From CAXBBB01 sp963815505 (lineage in GTDB: Bacteria; Bacteroidota; Rhodothermia; Rhodothermales; BA12), in the NCBI GenBank assembly GCA_963815505.1, contig CAWFGU010000001.1:1-64000 (forward strand): a DNA stretch of 64,000 nt, in the 5' to 3' direction. A program made the translations under genes and the position numbers. Positions 7,550-14,868 of this stretch are shown one piece after another. The first letter of the stretch is position 1; each line of letters opens with the position of its first letter. The notes beneath the pieces are model-generated. The model ran no database searches. It was not told the DNA's origin and worked only from the letters and a program-made list of their open reading frames with translations.

Positions 7550-8055
7550 CGCTACTGGCACAGGTTCATAGTCTTGCCGCAACTGCTCAATCTTCTGAGT
7601 AACTGCGCGCTCAGGAGCGTGCCGCGTCACGAAGCCAACTGCTCGGCCAAGTTGTCATCTCCCGAACTGAGGCGCACTTTCAAGCGCTTACCGTTTCGGT
7701 CTCCCCTGATCGTCAGAGTGGCACCCGATGAAACGACGCGGTCGATGTCGCGCCGTTCAACTTCCAAAGTGCTGACTTGGGACCAAGCGAGCCGCTTCGT
7801 TCGCAACCTCCAACCACGCTGCCCAAAACCAATCTGAAAGTAGGTCTCTACTTCGCTGAGTTGACAGGCGAGTGCGCATGAGCGCGACAGGAGGAAATAG
7901 CGCAAGCGCACCTATGCATCCAATCCACGCCCTAACTGGGCGGAGCGTGGTTCCGTCTATCGCGAACCAGAGCGTAGCAGGCTGACACCGAGCAGACCAA
8001 CCGCCCATACTGCTGGCGCTTTCGTGATCACCTCAGAATGCTGATCAGGCGGCAT
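7544..8055 (-). pseudogene. Cassette membrane protein with several frameshifts
   Basis: Fragments in three frames make one sensible product. They are MPPDQHSEVITKAPAVWAVG (ATG 8053-8055 in the attC 13 core), a two-helix region LWFAIDGTTLRPVRAWIGCI to PPVALM, then VETYFQIGFGQRGWRLRTKR with a strand-rich segment ending KRLKVRLSSGDDNLAEQL, then VGFVTRHAPERAVTQKIEQL ending PVPVAA with TAA in attC 12. The layout of two N-terminal helices plus a pleckstrin-like strand domain resembles small bacterial PH-domain membrane proteins. At least three indels break it. Confidence 0.55.
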
Positions 8056-8172
8056 AACAGACAAGGCTCTGGCGCGCAAAACACGCCGGTGATTGAACGT
8101 GCTCATGATAGCACCGACGACCGAGCGGGCACAACCGCCCGCCTTTGCGTCGCCCGCAGCCAAGGGTTATGC
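8052..8172 (-). repeat. attC site 13 (type B)
   Basis: GCATAAC to GTTATGC with the GAACGTGCTCATGATAGCACC centre; same as attC 24. Confidence 0.9.
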
Positions 8173-8603
8173 GGCGGAGGGGGGCCGAGTGGCAAAAGGC
8201 TGCGCCGGAGTTACGTCGTGATATGTGCGGACTAACCATTCGGCGTACTCCTGCGAGCGACCTTCTAGCACCCACGGTCTGCCCCGCCCGATCTCGCGTC
8301 GAGCGCGCCCAACGATTGCGGGATTGCATTCCTGTTTCAGTCGCCAATTTGCAAAGTGTTTGGCGTGGTACGCATGACGACCAGCCTCCCCGAACCGCGA
8401 TGTCTTCCAAGCACTCCCACCGGGGTGCGCGCACCCATAAATCCGTGAGTCCACAGGACGTAAACTTTGCTTCCGGGCTTGAAATGCTTCGTGCCACGAC
8501 GCGGGATGTGCTCCTCACCATGCAGGCGTTCCCAAACGACGTTGGCAACTGCGAACCACATACAGCCCGAGTCCTCCGTTTCCACGCTGAGGTTAAGCCG
8601 CAT
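8167..8603 (-). pseudogene. Frameshifted copy of the cassette gene at 13681-14118
   Basis: Identical to the intact copy except near 8357-8360, where GGCGTGGTACGC replaces GGCAGCGGTACGC. The N-terminal part (MRLNLSVETEDSGCMWFAVA ... RLVVMRT) therefore stops at 8337, and the C-terminal part (HFANWRLKQECNPAIVGRAR ... ATRPPSAA) is in another frame. Start ATG and stop TAA lie in the core boxes of attC 14 and attC 13. Confidence 0.75.
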
Positions 8604-8718
8604 AACAGACAAGGCTCTGGCGCGCAAAGCACGCCGACGGTGAGCCGGCAATGTAGACGCCCACGCCGATCAGCGCAAAACCGCCCGCCTTTGCGTCGCC
8701 CGCAGCCAAGGGTTATAC
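8600..8718 (-). repeat. attC site 14 (type A)
   Basis: GCATAAC start and GTTATAC end. It travels with the cassette at 8719-9260, which is absent from the second copy of this block. Confidence 0.9.
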
Positions 8719-8727
8719 CGCACTTGT

Positions 8728-9249
8728 TTAATCCTGTGCGTAAGAAAATTGGACGCGATTGCTACTTGGAAATAATTCTACATCGATGAAAGTAGTTCCG
8801 CCTGGTGTGTTGAAGTTAGTATAGCTCCATCCTTCGTATAGAGAGTCGGTCACGTAAGGATTCGTAGTCATGACCCAATCCGAAGTGTCGCGATCAGCCT
8901 CCCACCGTGCTATCAAATCACGAAACTCTTCTGCTTCAAACTCAGCCGTGTAGCCGTAATAGTAATCACCTATTGCCCAACTTTCCTTGGGACTAGAAAC
9001 GGCTACAACCGGCGGGACTGAAACGCCAAGCTGATTTGCAGAATCAGCCTGAGCTTCCTCAGGTGAAAGAGAATACCCTATGCCTACCATGGACAGGCAA
9101 GCGTAGAAGAGGAACGCTGGCACAAGCAAGAACGATGCTGTGACAGTCCATCTGCCAAGCGGTGTGCACCACGTCCATATTTTAGCTCCAACCTTCACGA
9201 CGATCCAGAACGCTGCCGAAAGAAGGAGAAGGGCTACGATAGGCACCAT
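8728..9249 (-). CDS. Cassette membrane protein with a soluble C-terminal domain, 173 aa
   Basis: The product starts MVPIVALLLLSAAFWIVVKV and has two membrane helices, at about residues 4-22 and 33-57, joined by AKIWTWCTPLGRWTV. From about residue 70 there is an acidic extracytoplasmic or cytoplasmic domain of about 100 residues rich in Tyr, Trp and Asp (IGDYYYGYTAEFEAEEF, DWVMTTNPYVTD, GWSYTNFNTPGG). The gene fills its cassette: the stop lies 9 bases beyond attC 14 and the start 12 bases before attC 15. No family recognised. Codon use is less GC-rich than in the flanking GC-rich cassette. Confidence 0.75.
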   Translation of the reverse strand: MVPIVALLLLSAAFWIVVKVGAKIWTWCTPLGRWTVTASFLLVPAFLFYACLSMVGIGYSLSPEEAQADSANQLGVSVPPVVAVSSPKESWAIGDYYYGYTAEFEAEEFRDLIARWEADRDTSDWVMTTNPYVTDSLYEGWSYTNFNTPGGTTFIDVELFPSSNRVQFSYAQD

Positions 9250-9260
9250 CTACGAACGCG

Positions 9261-9379
9261 GTATAACAGACAAGGCTCTGGCGCGCAAAACACGCCGACT
9301 GGTGAGCGGGCAATGTAGACGCCGATGCCGCGACAGAGCAAAATGCTGGCCTTGCGTCGCCCGCTGCCGTGGGTTCTGC
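9261..9379 (-). repeat. attC site 15 (type A, variant)
   Basis: GTATAAC start and GTTCTGC end with GCTGCCGTGG in place of GCAGCCAAGG. GTTCTGC is matched by GCAGAAC at 9654, the other end of its cassette. Confidence 0.85.
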
Positions 9380-9653
9380 CGCTGCCCGCCACGAGCACCG
9401 AACCAGAGCAAGCCGCGCCGAAAGCTGACGGCCACCGCGCGCCTAGCCGACCGAGATTCGCGAACGAAGCCACTCAGACGCCGGACTTGTCGAAGTCGCC
9501 GCCTGCCGACCGACACCGGAGACGCCGCGCCGCCGCGCCGCCGAAGCTGACGAGGCCCGCGAGCCAACTGCCACCGGAGACGCCGACACTTGACCGGAGC
9601 GGTCACGACAAACAGCGCCGCCACGAACACCGCAGATCAGGCCCACGAGAGCG
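9380..9653. other. GC-rich cassette without a convincing gene (family copy 4)
   Basis: 274 bases, repeated almost exactly at 14237-14510 and related to the copies at 600, 3326 and 16878 (shared GAGCACCGAACCAGAGCAAG, CGACCGAGATTCGCGAACGA, GAGCGGTCACGACAAAC). No credible gene in any frame. Confidence 0.6.
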
Positions 9654-9774
9654 GCAGAACAGTTCGCGGCTCTGCGGCCCACCTACTCACATTACACAAA
9701 GACGATGAACGACACGATGACTACCGACTCTGAAAATGCTCCTGTGGTGGGTCCGCCGCAGCCGGAGGTTATGC
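9654..9774 (-). repeat. attC site 16 (degenerate or divergent)
   Basis: Starts GCAGAACAGTTCGCGGCTCT and ends CCGCAGCCGGAGGTTATGC. The middle is AT-richer and contains the start of the plus-strand gene at 9705. The core boxes match those of the neighbouring cassettes (GCAGAAC with GTTCTGC at 9373, GTTATGC with GCATAAC at 10012), so it is a real recombination site. Confidence 0.7.
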
Positions 9775-10007
9775 CGCCGCCGGATTTCCTCAACTTCTGC
9801 TGCTACTCGTGCGATGTTGATACGGGGCGCGTAGACAGGCAGGACGTGTGGTCTTGCGAGAGGTGCGGCGCTCCCCTCTGCGCAGAGCATTTCACGGAGT
9901 CCAACTGTGCAGCCTGCCGTGATTTAACGGATGGCGAGTTGGCCGGTACGTCGTGCTCAGAATGCGGATCAGACGAGGACTCTTGCGTCTGCTTCGCTGA
10001 GGAGTGA
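9705..10007 (+). CDS. Reverse-oriented cassette gene for a Cys-rich, probably zinc-binding protein
   Basis: The 100-residue product starts MNDTMTTDSENAPVVGPPQP and is rich in paired Cys: CCYSC at about residue 32, CERCGAPLC at about 51, CAAC at about 69, and CSEC and CVC near the end. This pattern suggests two or three small zinc ribbons or B-box-like knuckles. The gene lies on the plus strand, opposite to cassette sense, and its first 23 codons are part of attC 16: PPQPEVMPP is encoded by the right attC arm. The stop is 4 bases before the core of attC 17. An alternative start is Met-5. An identical copy is at 14562-14864. It would need its own promoter or read-through from the left. Confidence 0.7.
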   Translation: MNDTMTTDSENAPVVGPPQPEVMPPPDFLNFCCYSCDVDTGRVDRQDVWSCERCGAPLCAEHFTESNCAACRDLTDGELAGTSCSECGSDEDSCVCFAEE

Positions 10008-10011
10008 GGCG

Positions 10012-10135
10012 GCATAACATATCAAGGTCCTGGCGCGCAGCCAGGACGCACAACCAAGCCAACTCAGATTATGACGAACACGACAAACGACCCAACATCG
10101 AAAGCCCCTGCGTCGCCCGCAGCCGCAGGTTCTGC
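10012..10135 (-). repeat. attC site 17 (variant)
   Basis: GCATAAC start and GTTCTGC end; the arms (AAGGTCCTGGCGCGCAGCC and CCTGCGTCGCCCGCAGCCGC) are as in the family, but the centre is different and holds the ATG (10071) of a plus-strand gene. Confidence 0.85.
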
Positions 10136-10447
10136 CGGGCCGTGGCGAACGCACGCTGACAAGAGCTATGTGGCGAATACCGGCTCGTATGAGAGCCAGA
10201 CACATTCGAGGGCATGGTCTACGGGAACGGACTCCCAGTAGCCCGCGCACTTGGATTCAGCGTCGGTGAGATGCAGGCTAACGCCGTGCTCGTCGCCGCC
10301 GCGCTTGCCATGCGCGATAAGCTGGTCGACATCGTAGAGGAGCACGACGCAACGGGCGAGCAGTGGCGCACGCCCGATCCGCACATTCACGACCGCATTC
10401 AAGAGGCGCGAGAACTGCTCGCATCGCTGCCGAGTGAGGCGGTGTAG
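10071..10447 (+). pseudogene. Reverse-oriented cassette gene, frameshifted, beginning inside attC 17
   Basis: From the ATG at 10071 the frame reads MTNTTNDPTSKAPASPAAAG (attC-encoded) and then GPWRTHADKSYVANTGSY. The sequence then makes sense in another frame: EPDTFEGMVYGNGLPVARAL ... LVAAALAMRDKLVDIVEEHD ... LLASLPSEAV, ending with a TAG that overlaps the start of attC 18. The product of about 120 residues resembles phage-type GPW... / AAALAMRD proteins of unknown function, a pattern common in phage accessory genes. One indel near 10194 breaks it. This is the second plus-strand gene here that takes its first codons from its own attC. Confidence 0.55.
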
Positions 10448-10562
10448 CAGACAAGGCTCTGGTGCGCAAACCGCGCCGATGAGTGAACGTGCTCATGATA
10501 GCGCCGCCGCCCGAGCGAGCACAACCGTCCGCCTTTGCGTCGCCCGCAGCCAAGGGTTATGC
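10447..10562 (-). repeat. attC site 18 (type B, left core box damaged)
   Basis: Reads GCAGACAAGG at its left end where GCAGAACAGACAAGG is expected from its cassette partner (GTTCTGC at 10129); five bases (AACAG) are missing. The rest is type B and ends GTTATGC. Confidence 0.8.
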
Positions 10563-10772
10563 GGCGCGTGCAACCTCGAAGTACGCCGATCTAGTCGCCG
10601 GTTGGGGCACCGGGTAACCTTCAAACTCCAAGCCTTCGACGTGAAACTCCATTGCGCCCTGCATCTCACTCCGCACTTCTTCTTCGGTCGCTCGGTAGCG
10701 ACGCAGCCAGGCAAATCAGGCGAGTACGCCGAACCCTGTTCCAGTAGGTTCAATGATGACGAGATACTTCAT
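10557..10772 (-). pseudogene. hicB: HicB-like antitoxin, frameshifted
   Basis: Begins MKYLVIIEPTGTGFGVLA in the frame overlapping the hicA stop (ATGA, 4-base overlap), but that frame ends at TGA. The expected HicB sequence continues in a second frame (AYSPDLPGCVATER) and a third (TEEEVRSEMQGAMEFHVEGL ... PATRSAYFEVARAA), ending with TAA in the core of attC 18. DLPGCVAT and the EE...M..A...H..GL helix are the hallmarks of the HicB partial RNase H fold. Two indels interrupt it. Were the antitoxin really lost while the toxin stays intact the cell should be harmed, so errors in the sequence or loss of hicA expression are likely. Confidence 0.7.
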
Positions 10773-10957
10773 GGCTTCAACCCGGCTTGTTTCAGGATAC
10801 TGCTGTACGTGCCCGGCGCAAGATCGTCTCCGGGCTTTCCGGGGATGGTGACGAGACCGGGCTTATCGTCGTGTTTGAACTGCCGGTGGCTCCCTCGGGT
10901 TCGAGCGAGATACCACCCGTCACGCTTGACCAGTTTGAGCACGTCGCGAACTTTCAT
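10769..10957 (-). CDS. hicA: HicA-family mRNA interferase toxin
   Basis: The 62-residue product begins MKVRDVLKLVKRDGWYLART and contains the family core RGSHRQFKHDDKPGLVTIPG, with the catalytic His in GSHRQF, and ends SSILKQAGLKP. HicA toxins are about 60 residues, have a double-stranded-RNA-binding fold and cleave mRNA and tmRNA. The gene is directly followed by a hicB-like antitoxin with a 4-base overlap, the standard order. Both share one cassette between attC 18 and attC 19, so the pair is mobile as a unit; toxin-antitoxin cassettes are thought to stabilise large integron arrays. Confidence 0.88.
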   Translation of the reverse strand: MKVRDVLKLVKRDGWYLARTRGSHRQFKHDDKPGLVTIPGKPGDDLAPGTYSSILKQAGLKP

Positions 10958-10996
10958 GCCGCGAAACTACGAAACCGTGACGCTGCCGGTTGCGCC

Positions 10997-11056
10997 GCAT
11001 AACGGCACAAGGCTCTGGCGCTCACGTAGTGAGTCGCCCGCAGCCGGAGGTTATGT
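10997..11056 (-). repeat. attC site 19 (short, 60 bp)
   Basis: GCATAAC ... GTTATGT with arms GGCTCTGGCGCTCAC and GTGAGTCGCCCGCAGCC around a four-base tip. It is the shortest attC here, a near-perfect hairpin of the classical 59-base type. GTTATGTGGAC is matched by GTCCACATAAC at 11529. Confidence 0.88.
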
Positions 11057-11136
11057 GGACGGAAGTTTATTTCAGATTCGATGTCAGGAAATGCCTTCTC
11101 GCGGAAAGAGAGGATATACACCAACCCAATACCATC

Positions 11137-11529
11137 ATGGCACTCTCCAACTGGCAACGCGACTACGCCGCCGATCTCTACAACGAGCACCTTCGCTCAG
11201 GCAACATCGAGGCCCTTGACCCCATTCTCGAACTTGCCGAGCGCGACGCCGAACTGAGCGATATCATCGTCGCCACAAATCGGAGGTACATACGCGAGGA
11301 GTTTCCCGAAACGTGGGCAGAGATGCAGGAGCCGGGATACTACGAGGAGTCGTATCGGAGAGTGATGAAAGTCGTAGACGAGCGCCTAGGCCGCCCAAGT
11401 TTCAGGCTTGTCCAGCCTTCGCGCATGAGCCGCCTTGTGGACTGGCTGATGGGTCTGTTGCCGAGAAAGGCGACCGCCTATCAGGCTCCTACCCAACCCG
11501 CCGATCCAAAGGTTGGGCACTTCCGTTAG
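11137..11529 (+). CDS. Reverse-oriented cassette gene, 130 aa, helical protein
   Basis: The product from MALSNWQRDYAADLYNEHLR is largely helical and charged (ELAERDAELSDIIVATNRRY, EESYRRVMKVVDERL), followed by a more hydrophobic segment RLVDWLMGLLPRKA that could be a membrane-associating amphipathic helix. An upstream Met at 10990 would begin inside attC 19 and give 49 extra, attC-derived residues, so I prefer 11137. The gene is on the plus strand and ends 4 bases before the core of attC 20. No family recognised. Confidence 0.65.
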   Translation: MALSNWQRDYAADLYNEHLRSGNIEALDPILELAERDAELSDIIVATNRRYIREEFPETWAEMQEPGYYEESYRRVMKVVDERLGRPSFRLVQPSRMSRLVDWLMGLLPRKATAYQAPTQPADPKVGHFR

Positions 11530-11532
11530 TCC

Positions 11533-11654
11533 ACATAACAGACAAGGCTCTGGCGCGCAAAGAGCGCCGACGGTGAGTGGGCTAATGTAGTCGCCGACGC
11601 CGCGACAGCGCAAAAATGCTCGGCCTTTGCGTCGCCCGCAGCCATGGGTTATGC
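11533..11654 (-). repeat. attC site 20 (type A)
   Basis: ACATAAC start and GTTATGC end. Confidence 0.9.
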
Positions 11655-11772
11655 CGCGCTCACCTAGTACGAAGCAACCGTATGCTTATCTCTAATCACG
11701 ATGGCATCCCCTCCCGTTCTCGACCCTAGCAGTCTCCTACATAGATATTGTAGGCAGGGTCTGGAATTATAA

Positions 11773-12000
11773 TCAACGACAGGTCAGGGTGACCATACAC
11801 ACCGCTTCCTGTTTACTTGGACGCATGTCAACTTCGCCTTTCTGGTTTTCCTGAGTAAGGAGGAGCCTGAAAACTCAAAGAGCTCCTTTTACCTCAACTT
11901 TTGGTATGTCGATGGATATTTTGGTCGTATCCCAAGTTCAAGCCACCCGTTGATCAAATTACCTTTCATAGGTACCTCCCCAATCGAGTCTTCTGACTGA
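11773..12000 (+). pseudogene. Possible remnant reading frame in an AT-rich cassette
   Basis: This cassette (11655-12093) has no normal gene. A 76-codon stretch without stop on the plus strand reads GDHTHRFLFTWTHVNFAFLV ... SSFYLNFWYVDGYFGRIPSS and looks protein-like, but it has no ATG. On the minus strand only very short frames occur (MVRNLIFVMIGRIITMLGV near 12063, MKGNLINGWLELGIRPKYPS near 11970). The cassette may hold a decayed gene, or a non-coding element. Confidence 0.25.
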
Positions 12001-12093
12001 GAAGATCACACTCCCAACATGGTTATAATCCTTCCTATCATGACAAAGATTAGATTACGGACCATGCGGGGATGGGTTGTTTTAGATGTGCGG

Positions 12094-12216
12094 GCATAAC
12101 AGACAAGGCTCTGGCGCGCAAAACACGCCGATGTGTGAGCGGGCCAATGTAGACGCCATCGTCGACCCAACGCAAAAGCGCTCGGCCTTTGCGTCGCCCG
12201 CAGCCAAGGGTTATGC
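12094..12216 (-). repeat. attC site 21 (type A)
   Basis: GCATAAC to GTTATGC with the usual centre. Confidence 0.9.
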
Positions 12217-12222
12217 GGCCGC

Positions 12223-12249
12223 AAAAAAAAGCCCCTCTAACACTTTTTT
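12223..12249 (-). terminator. Terminator-like hairpin after the tRNA-like sequence
   Basis: On the minus strand AAAAAAG, an 11-base loop, then CTTTTTTTT. The stem is weak and A/U-rich but ends in a run of eight T, directly downstream of the tRNA-like sequence. Confidence 0.4.
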
Positions 12250-12263
12250 ATCGCGCTAGGGTG

Positions 12264-12358
12264 CTTGAGTGGCGGTAGGGGACTCGAACCCCTACGAGCC
12301 GAAGGCTCAACTCGGATTTTCTCCAATGAGCCGCGTTCTTTACCAATTCCCGCCAACC
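12264..12358 (-). tRNA. tRNA-Leu-like sequence in a cassette, probably degenerate
   Basis: On the minus strand the run GGCGGGAATTGGTAAAGAAC resembles the D-arm region of class II tRNAs (GCG/CGC stem around AATTGGTA). GAGCCTTCGGCTC forms a typical long variable arm. GTAGGGGTTCGAGTCCCCTA is a perfect T-arm with TTCGAGT loop, followed by CCGCCA. The anticodon arm (CTCATTGGAGAAAATCCGAG) is abnormal: no seven-base loop with U33 can be formed cleanly. The acceptor pairs only partly and no CCA is encoded at the expected place. It may be a pseudo-tRNA or a tRNA-mimicking RNA. Confidence 0.45.
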
Positions 12359-12479
12359 GGGGATGAATCCCTGAGCACATCTTTAGAATGCGATCAGGGA
12401 CAAACAAACCGAGGCATTGCCTCCACACCGACCCTTTTCAGTGCATAAAGTTTTTCCCAGAAAACTGTCGTTCAAGCCC

Positions 12480-12602
12480 GCATAACAGACAAGGCTCTGG
12501 CGCGCAAAACACGCCGACGGGTGAAGACAGCAATGTAGACGCCGACGCTGAAACAACGCAAAAACGCTCGGCCTTTGCGTCGCCCGCAGCCCGGGGTTAT
12601 GC
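12480..12602 (-). repeat. attC site 22 (type A)
   Basis: GCATAAC start; ends CCGGGGTTATGCGC, matched by GCGCATAAC at 12999. Confidence 0.9.
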
Positions 12603-12749
12603 GCTCAGATTTGGAAATATCTAAGCCGAAAATCCTGCCACGCGAAGATACACTAATTTCTAGCGCTATTCCATAAATCCAAACTGACAGTCACTTTTTC
12701 GTGGTCGTCTCTCACATTTCTTACCTTCCGCTGGTTTTCATGGCTAAAC

Positions 12750-13004
12750 CTATACGGATAGGGAAATAGGCCTGATTTTTGTATTGTCCATATCTAAACA
12801 ATCCCAAATTTCTCGCGTCATCAGTTTAGATGAATACTCTGCCTCTCTTATATTGTCGTCCATCACCTCTATTTTGTTCTCTATGTCAATAAGGGTTGCT
12901 TTTGCCGACATCAGATCACTGCGTAAAGCAGCTTGCTGATTCCACTGAAAAATCGACCAGCCCAGTAAGGTCAAAGCAACAAATAGCCAGATTGGATGGC
13001 GCAT
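12750..13004 (-). CDS. Small membrane-anchored coiled-coil protein starting in the attC core
   Basis: The 84-residue product starts MRHPIWLFVALTLLGWSIFQ, one N-terminal membrane helix, followed by a heptad-like helix (LRSDLMSAKATLIDIENKIE then VMDDNIREAEYSSKL) and a short tail. The only suitable ATG (13002-13004) is the ATG of the GTTATGC core of attC 23, so the recombination site supplies the start codon. No ribosome-binding sequence is obvious in the attC upstream. About 147 bases of AT-rich sequence without a gene separate its stop from attC 22. Family unknown. Confidence 0.65.
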   Translation of the reverse strand: MRHPIWLFVALTLLGWSIFQWNQQAALRSDLMSAKATLIDIENKIEVMDDNIREAEYSSKLMTREIWDCLDMDNTKIRPISLSV

Positions 13005-13122
13005 AACAGACAAGGCTCTGGCGCGCAAAGAGCGCCGACGGTGAGCCGATTAATGTAGTCGCCATCGTCGACCCAACGCAAAAACGCTCGGCCTTTGCGT
13101 CGCCCGCAGCCAAGGGTTATGC
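13001..13122 (-). repeat. attC site 23 (type A)
   Basis: GCATAAC start; ends GTTATGCGCAC, matched by GTGCGCATAAC at 13561. Confidence 0.9.
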
Positions 13123-13147
13123 GCACACTGCGTCAGACAACCCGGCT

Positions 13148-13522
13148 TTATTCGGAGCGTGGTGTCACGCTGAGATTTCTACCATCGCGCGCAATACTAG
13201 CCGAGAGCGTATTCGCGCGCTCAGCCGAAAGCGTGCCGCGCTTGACTTTGACGTTGAGACGCGACGTATTCAACGCAACAACCGAACCTTGAAACTGCAA
13301 TTCGCTGACCGTGAACATAGCAGGCGTGGTCATACGTTCAGACGAGAAAGCAAAGCCGTTCTCCGAAGCTACTGAGACTGAAAACGGAACGGCACCTTCG
13401 TCGGAAGTGACTTCGATGACTGCTGCCTCTGGTTCGGATTGATCTACGTCGCGAAGTGACGAGCAACCTGTGAGAACAACTGAGCAGAGCAGAATAGCTG
13501 GGAGGAAACGAAGCGTTTTCAT
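13148..13522 (-). CDS. Cassette lipoprotein, 124 aa
   Basis: From MKTLRFLPAILLCSVVLTGC the product carries a clear lipoprotein signal with lipobox LTGC at about residue 20, followed by Ser. The mature part is about 105 residues, strand-rich (AAVIEVTSDEGAVPFSVSVA, TVSELQFQGSVVALN, RLNVKVKRG), without further Cys, and could be a small beta-sandwich. An upstream Met (13546) would add eight residues. It is the only gene of its cassette. Function unknown. Confidence 0.75.
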   Translation of the reverse strand: MKTLRFLPAILLCSVVLTGCSSLRDVDQSEPEAAVIEVTSDEGAVPFSVSVASENGFAFSSERMTTPAMFTVSELQFQGSVVALNTSRLNVKVKRGTLSAERANTLSASIARDGRNLSVTPRSE

Positions 13523-13564
13523 ATGGGTCTCAGAAATCGAGGACAAGTACGCCGTTCAAAGTGC

Positions 13565-13686
13565 GCATAACAGACAAGGCCTCTGGCGCGCAAAACACGC
13601 CGGTGATTGAACGTGCTCATGATAGCACCGACGACCGAGCGGGCACAACCGCCCGCCTTTGCGTCGCCCGCAGCCAAGGGTTATGC
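13565..13686 (-). repeat. attC site 24 (type B)
   Basis: Like attC 13 but with one extra C (AAGGCCTCTGG). Its core supplies the TAA of the next gene. Confidence 0.9.
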
Positions 13687-14118
13687 GGCGGAGGGGGGCC
13701 GAGTGGCAAAAGGCTGCGCCGGAGTTACGTCGTGATATGTGCGGACTAACCATTCGGCGTACTCCTGCGAGCGACCTTCTAGCACCCACGGTCTGCCCCG
13801 CCCGATCTCGCGTCGAGCGCGCCCAACGATTGCGGGATTGCATTCCTGTTTCAGTCGCCAATTTGCAAAGTGTTTGGCAGCGGTACGCATGACGACCAGC
13901 CTCCCCGAACCGCGATGTCTTCCAAGCACTCCCACCGGGGTGCGCGCACCCATAAATCCGTGAGTCCACAGGACGTAAACTTTGCTTCCGGGCTTGAAAT
14001 GCTTCGTGCCACGACGCGGGATGTGCTCCTCACCATGCAGGCGTTCCCAAACGACGTTGGCAACTGCGAACCACATACAGCCCGAGTCCTCCGTTTCCAC
14101 GCTGAGGTTAAGCCGCAT
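13681..14118 (-). CDS. Cassette protein of unknown function, 145 aa, start and stop inside core sites
   Basis: The product MRLNLSVETEDSGCMWFAVA ... HFKPGSKVYVLWTHGFMGAR ... VGVLGRHRGSGRLVVMRTAA ... NWRLKQECNPAIVGRARREI ends ATRPPSAA. A pattern with HFKPGSKVY, LGRHRGS and NWRL occurs in a group of uncharacterised bacterial proteins I know mainly from accessory regions; no function is established. The ATG (14116-14118) is in the R' core of attC 25 and the TAA (13681-13683) in the R'' core of attC 24, so the coding sequence equals the whole cassette. The copy at 8167-8603 is frameshifted. Confidence 0.8.
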   Translation of the reverse strand: MRLNLSVETEDSGCMWFAVANVVWERLHGEEHIPRRGTKHFKPGSKVYVLWTHGFMGARTPVGVLGRHRGSGRLVVMRTAAKHFANWRLKQECNPAIVGRARREIGRGRPWVLEGRSQEYAEWLVRTYHDVTPAQPFATRPPSAA

Positions 14119-14236
14119 AACAGACAAGGCTCTGGCGCGCAAAACACGCCGACTGGTGAGCGGGCAATGTCAGACGCCGATGCCGCGACAGAGCAAAATG
14201 CTTGGCCTTTGCGTCGCCCGCTGCCGTGGGTTCTGC
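14115..14236 (-). repeat. attC site 25 (type A, variant)
   Basis: GCATAAC start, GTTCTGC end. Its right part equals attC 15 and its left core equals attC 14, exactly the hybrid expected if the cassette at 8719-9260 were removed. Confidence 0.9.
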
Positions 14237-14510
14237 CGCTGCCCGCCACGAGCACCGAACCAGAGCAAGCCGCGCCGAAAGCTGACGGCCACCGCGCGCC
14301 TAGCCGACCGAGATTCGCGAACGAAGCCACTGAGACGCCGGACTTGTCGAAGTCGCCGCCTGCCGACCGACACCGGAGACGCCGCGCCGCCGCGCCGCCG
14401 AAGCTGACGAGGCCCGCGAGCCAACTGCCACCGGAGACGCCGACACTTGACCGGAGCGGTCACAACAAACAGCGCCGCCACGAACACCGCAGATCAGGCC
14501 CACGAGAGCG
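14237..14510. other. GC-rich cassette without a convincing gene (family copy 5)
   Basis: Nearly identical to 9380-9653 (differences such as CACTGAGACGCC for CACTCAGACGCC). Part of the duplicated block. Confidence 0.6.
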
Positions 14511-14631
14511 GCAGAACAGTTCGCGGCTCTGCGGCCCACCTACTCACATTACACAAAGACGATGAACGACACGATGACTACCGACTCTGAAAATGCTCCT
14601 GTGGTGGGTCCGCCGCAGCCGGAGGTTATGC
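14511..14631 (-). repeat. attC site 26 (degenerate, copy of attC 16)
   Basis: Same sequence as attC 16: GCAGAAC start and GTTATGC end, with the start of a plus-strand gene inside. Confidence 0.7.
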
Positions 14632-14864
14632 CGCCGCCGGATTTCCTCAACTTCTGCTGCTACTCGTGCGATGTTGATACGGGGCGCGTAGACAGGCAGG
14701 ACGTGTGGTCTTGCGAGAGGTGCGGCGCTCCCCTCTGCGCAGAGCATTTCACGGAGTCCAACTGTGCAGCCTGCCGTGATTTAACGGATGGCGAGTTGGC
14801 CGGTACGTCGTGCTCAGAATGCGGATCAGACGAGGACTCTTGCGTCTGCTTCGCTGAGGAGTGA
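14562..14864 (+). CDS. Second copy of the Cys-rich zinc-binding-like protein
   Basis: Encodes the same 100 residues as 9705-10007 (MNDTMTTDSENAPVVGPPQP ... CVCFAEE), with the same Cys pairs and the same start inside its attC. The exact conservation of the protein, while other duplicated cassettes here have acquired indels, suggests either a recent duplication or selection. It lies opposite to cassette sense and ends 4 bases before attC 27. Confidence 0.7.
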   Translation: MNDTMTTDSENAPVVGPPQPEVMPPPDFLNFCCYSCDVDTGRVDRQDVWSCERCGAPLCAEHFTESNCAACRDLTDGELAGTSCSECGSDEDSCVCFAEE

Positions 14865-14868
14865 GGCG

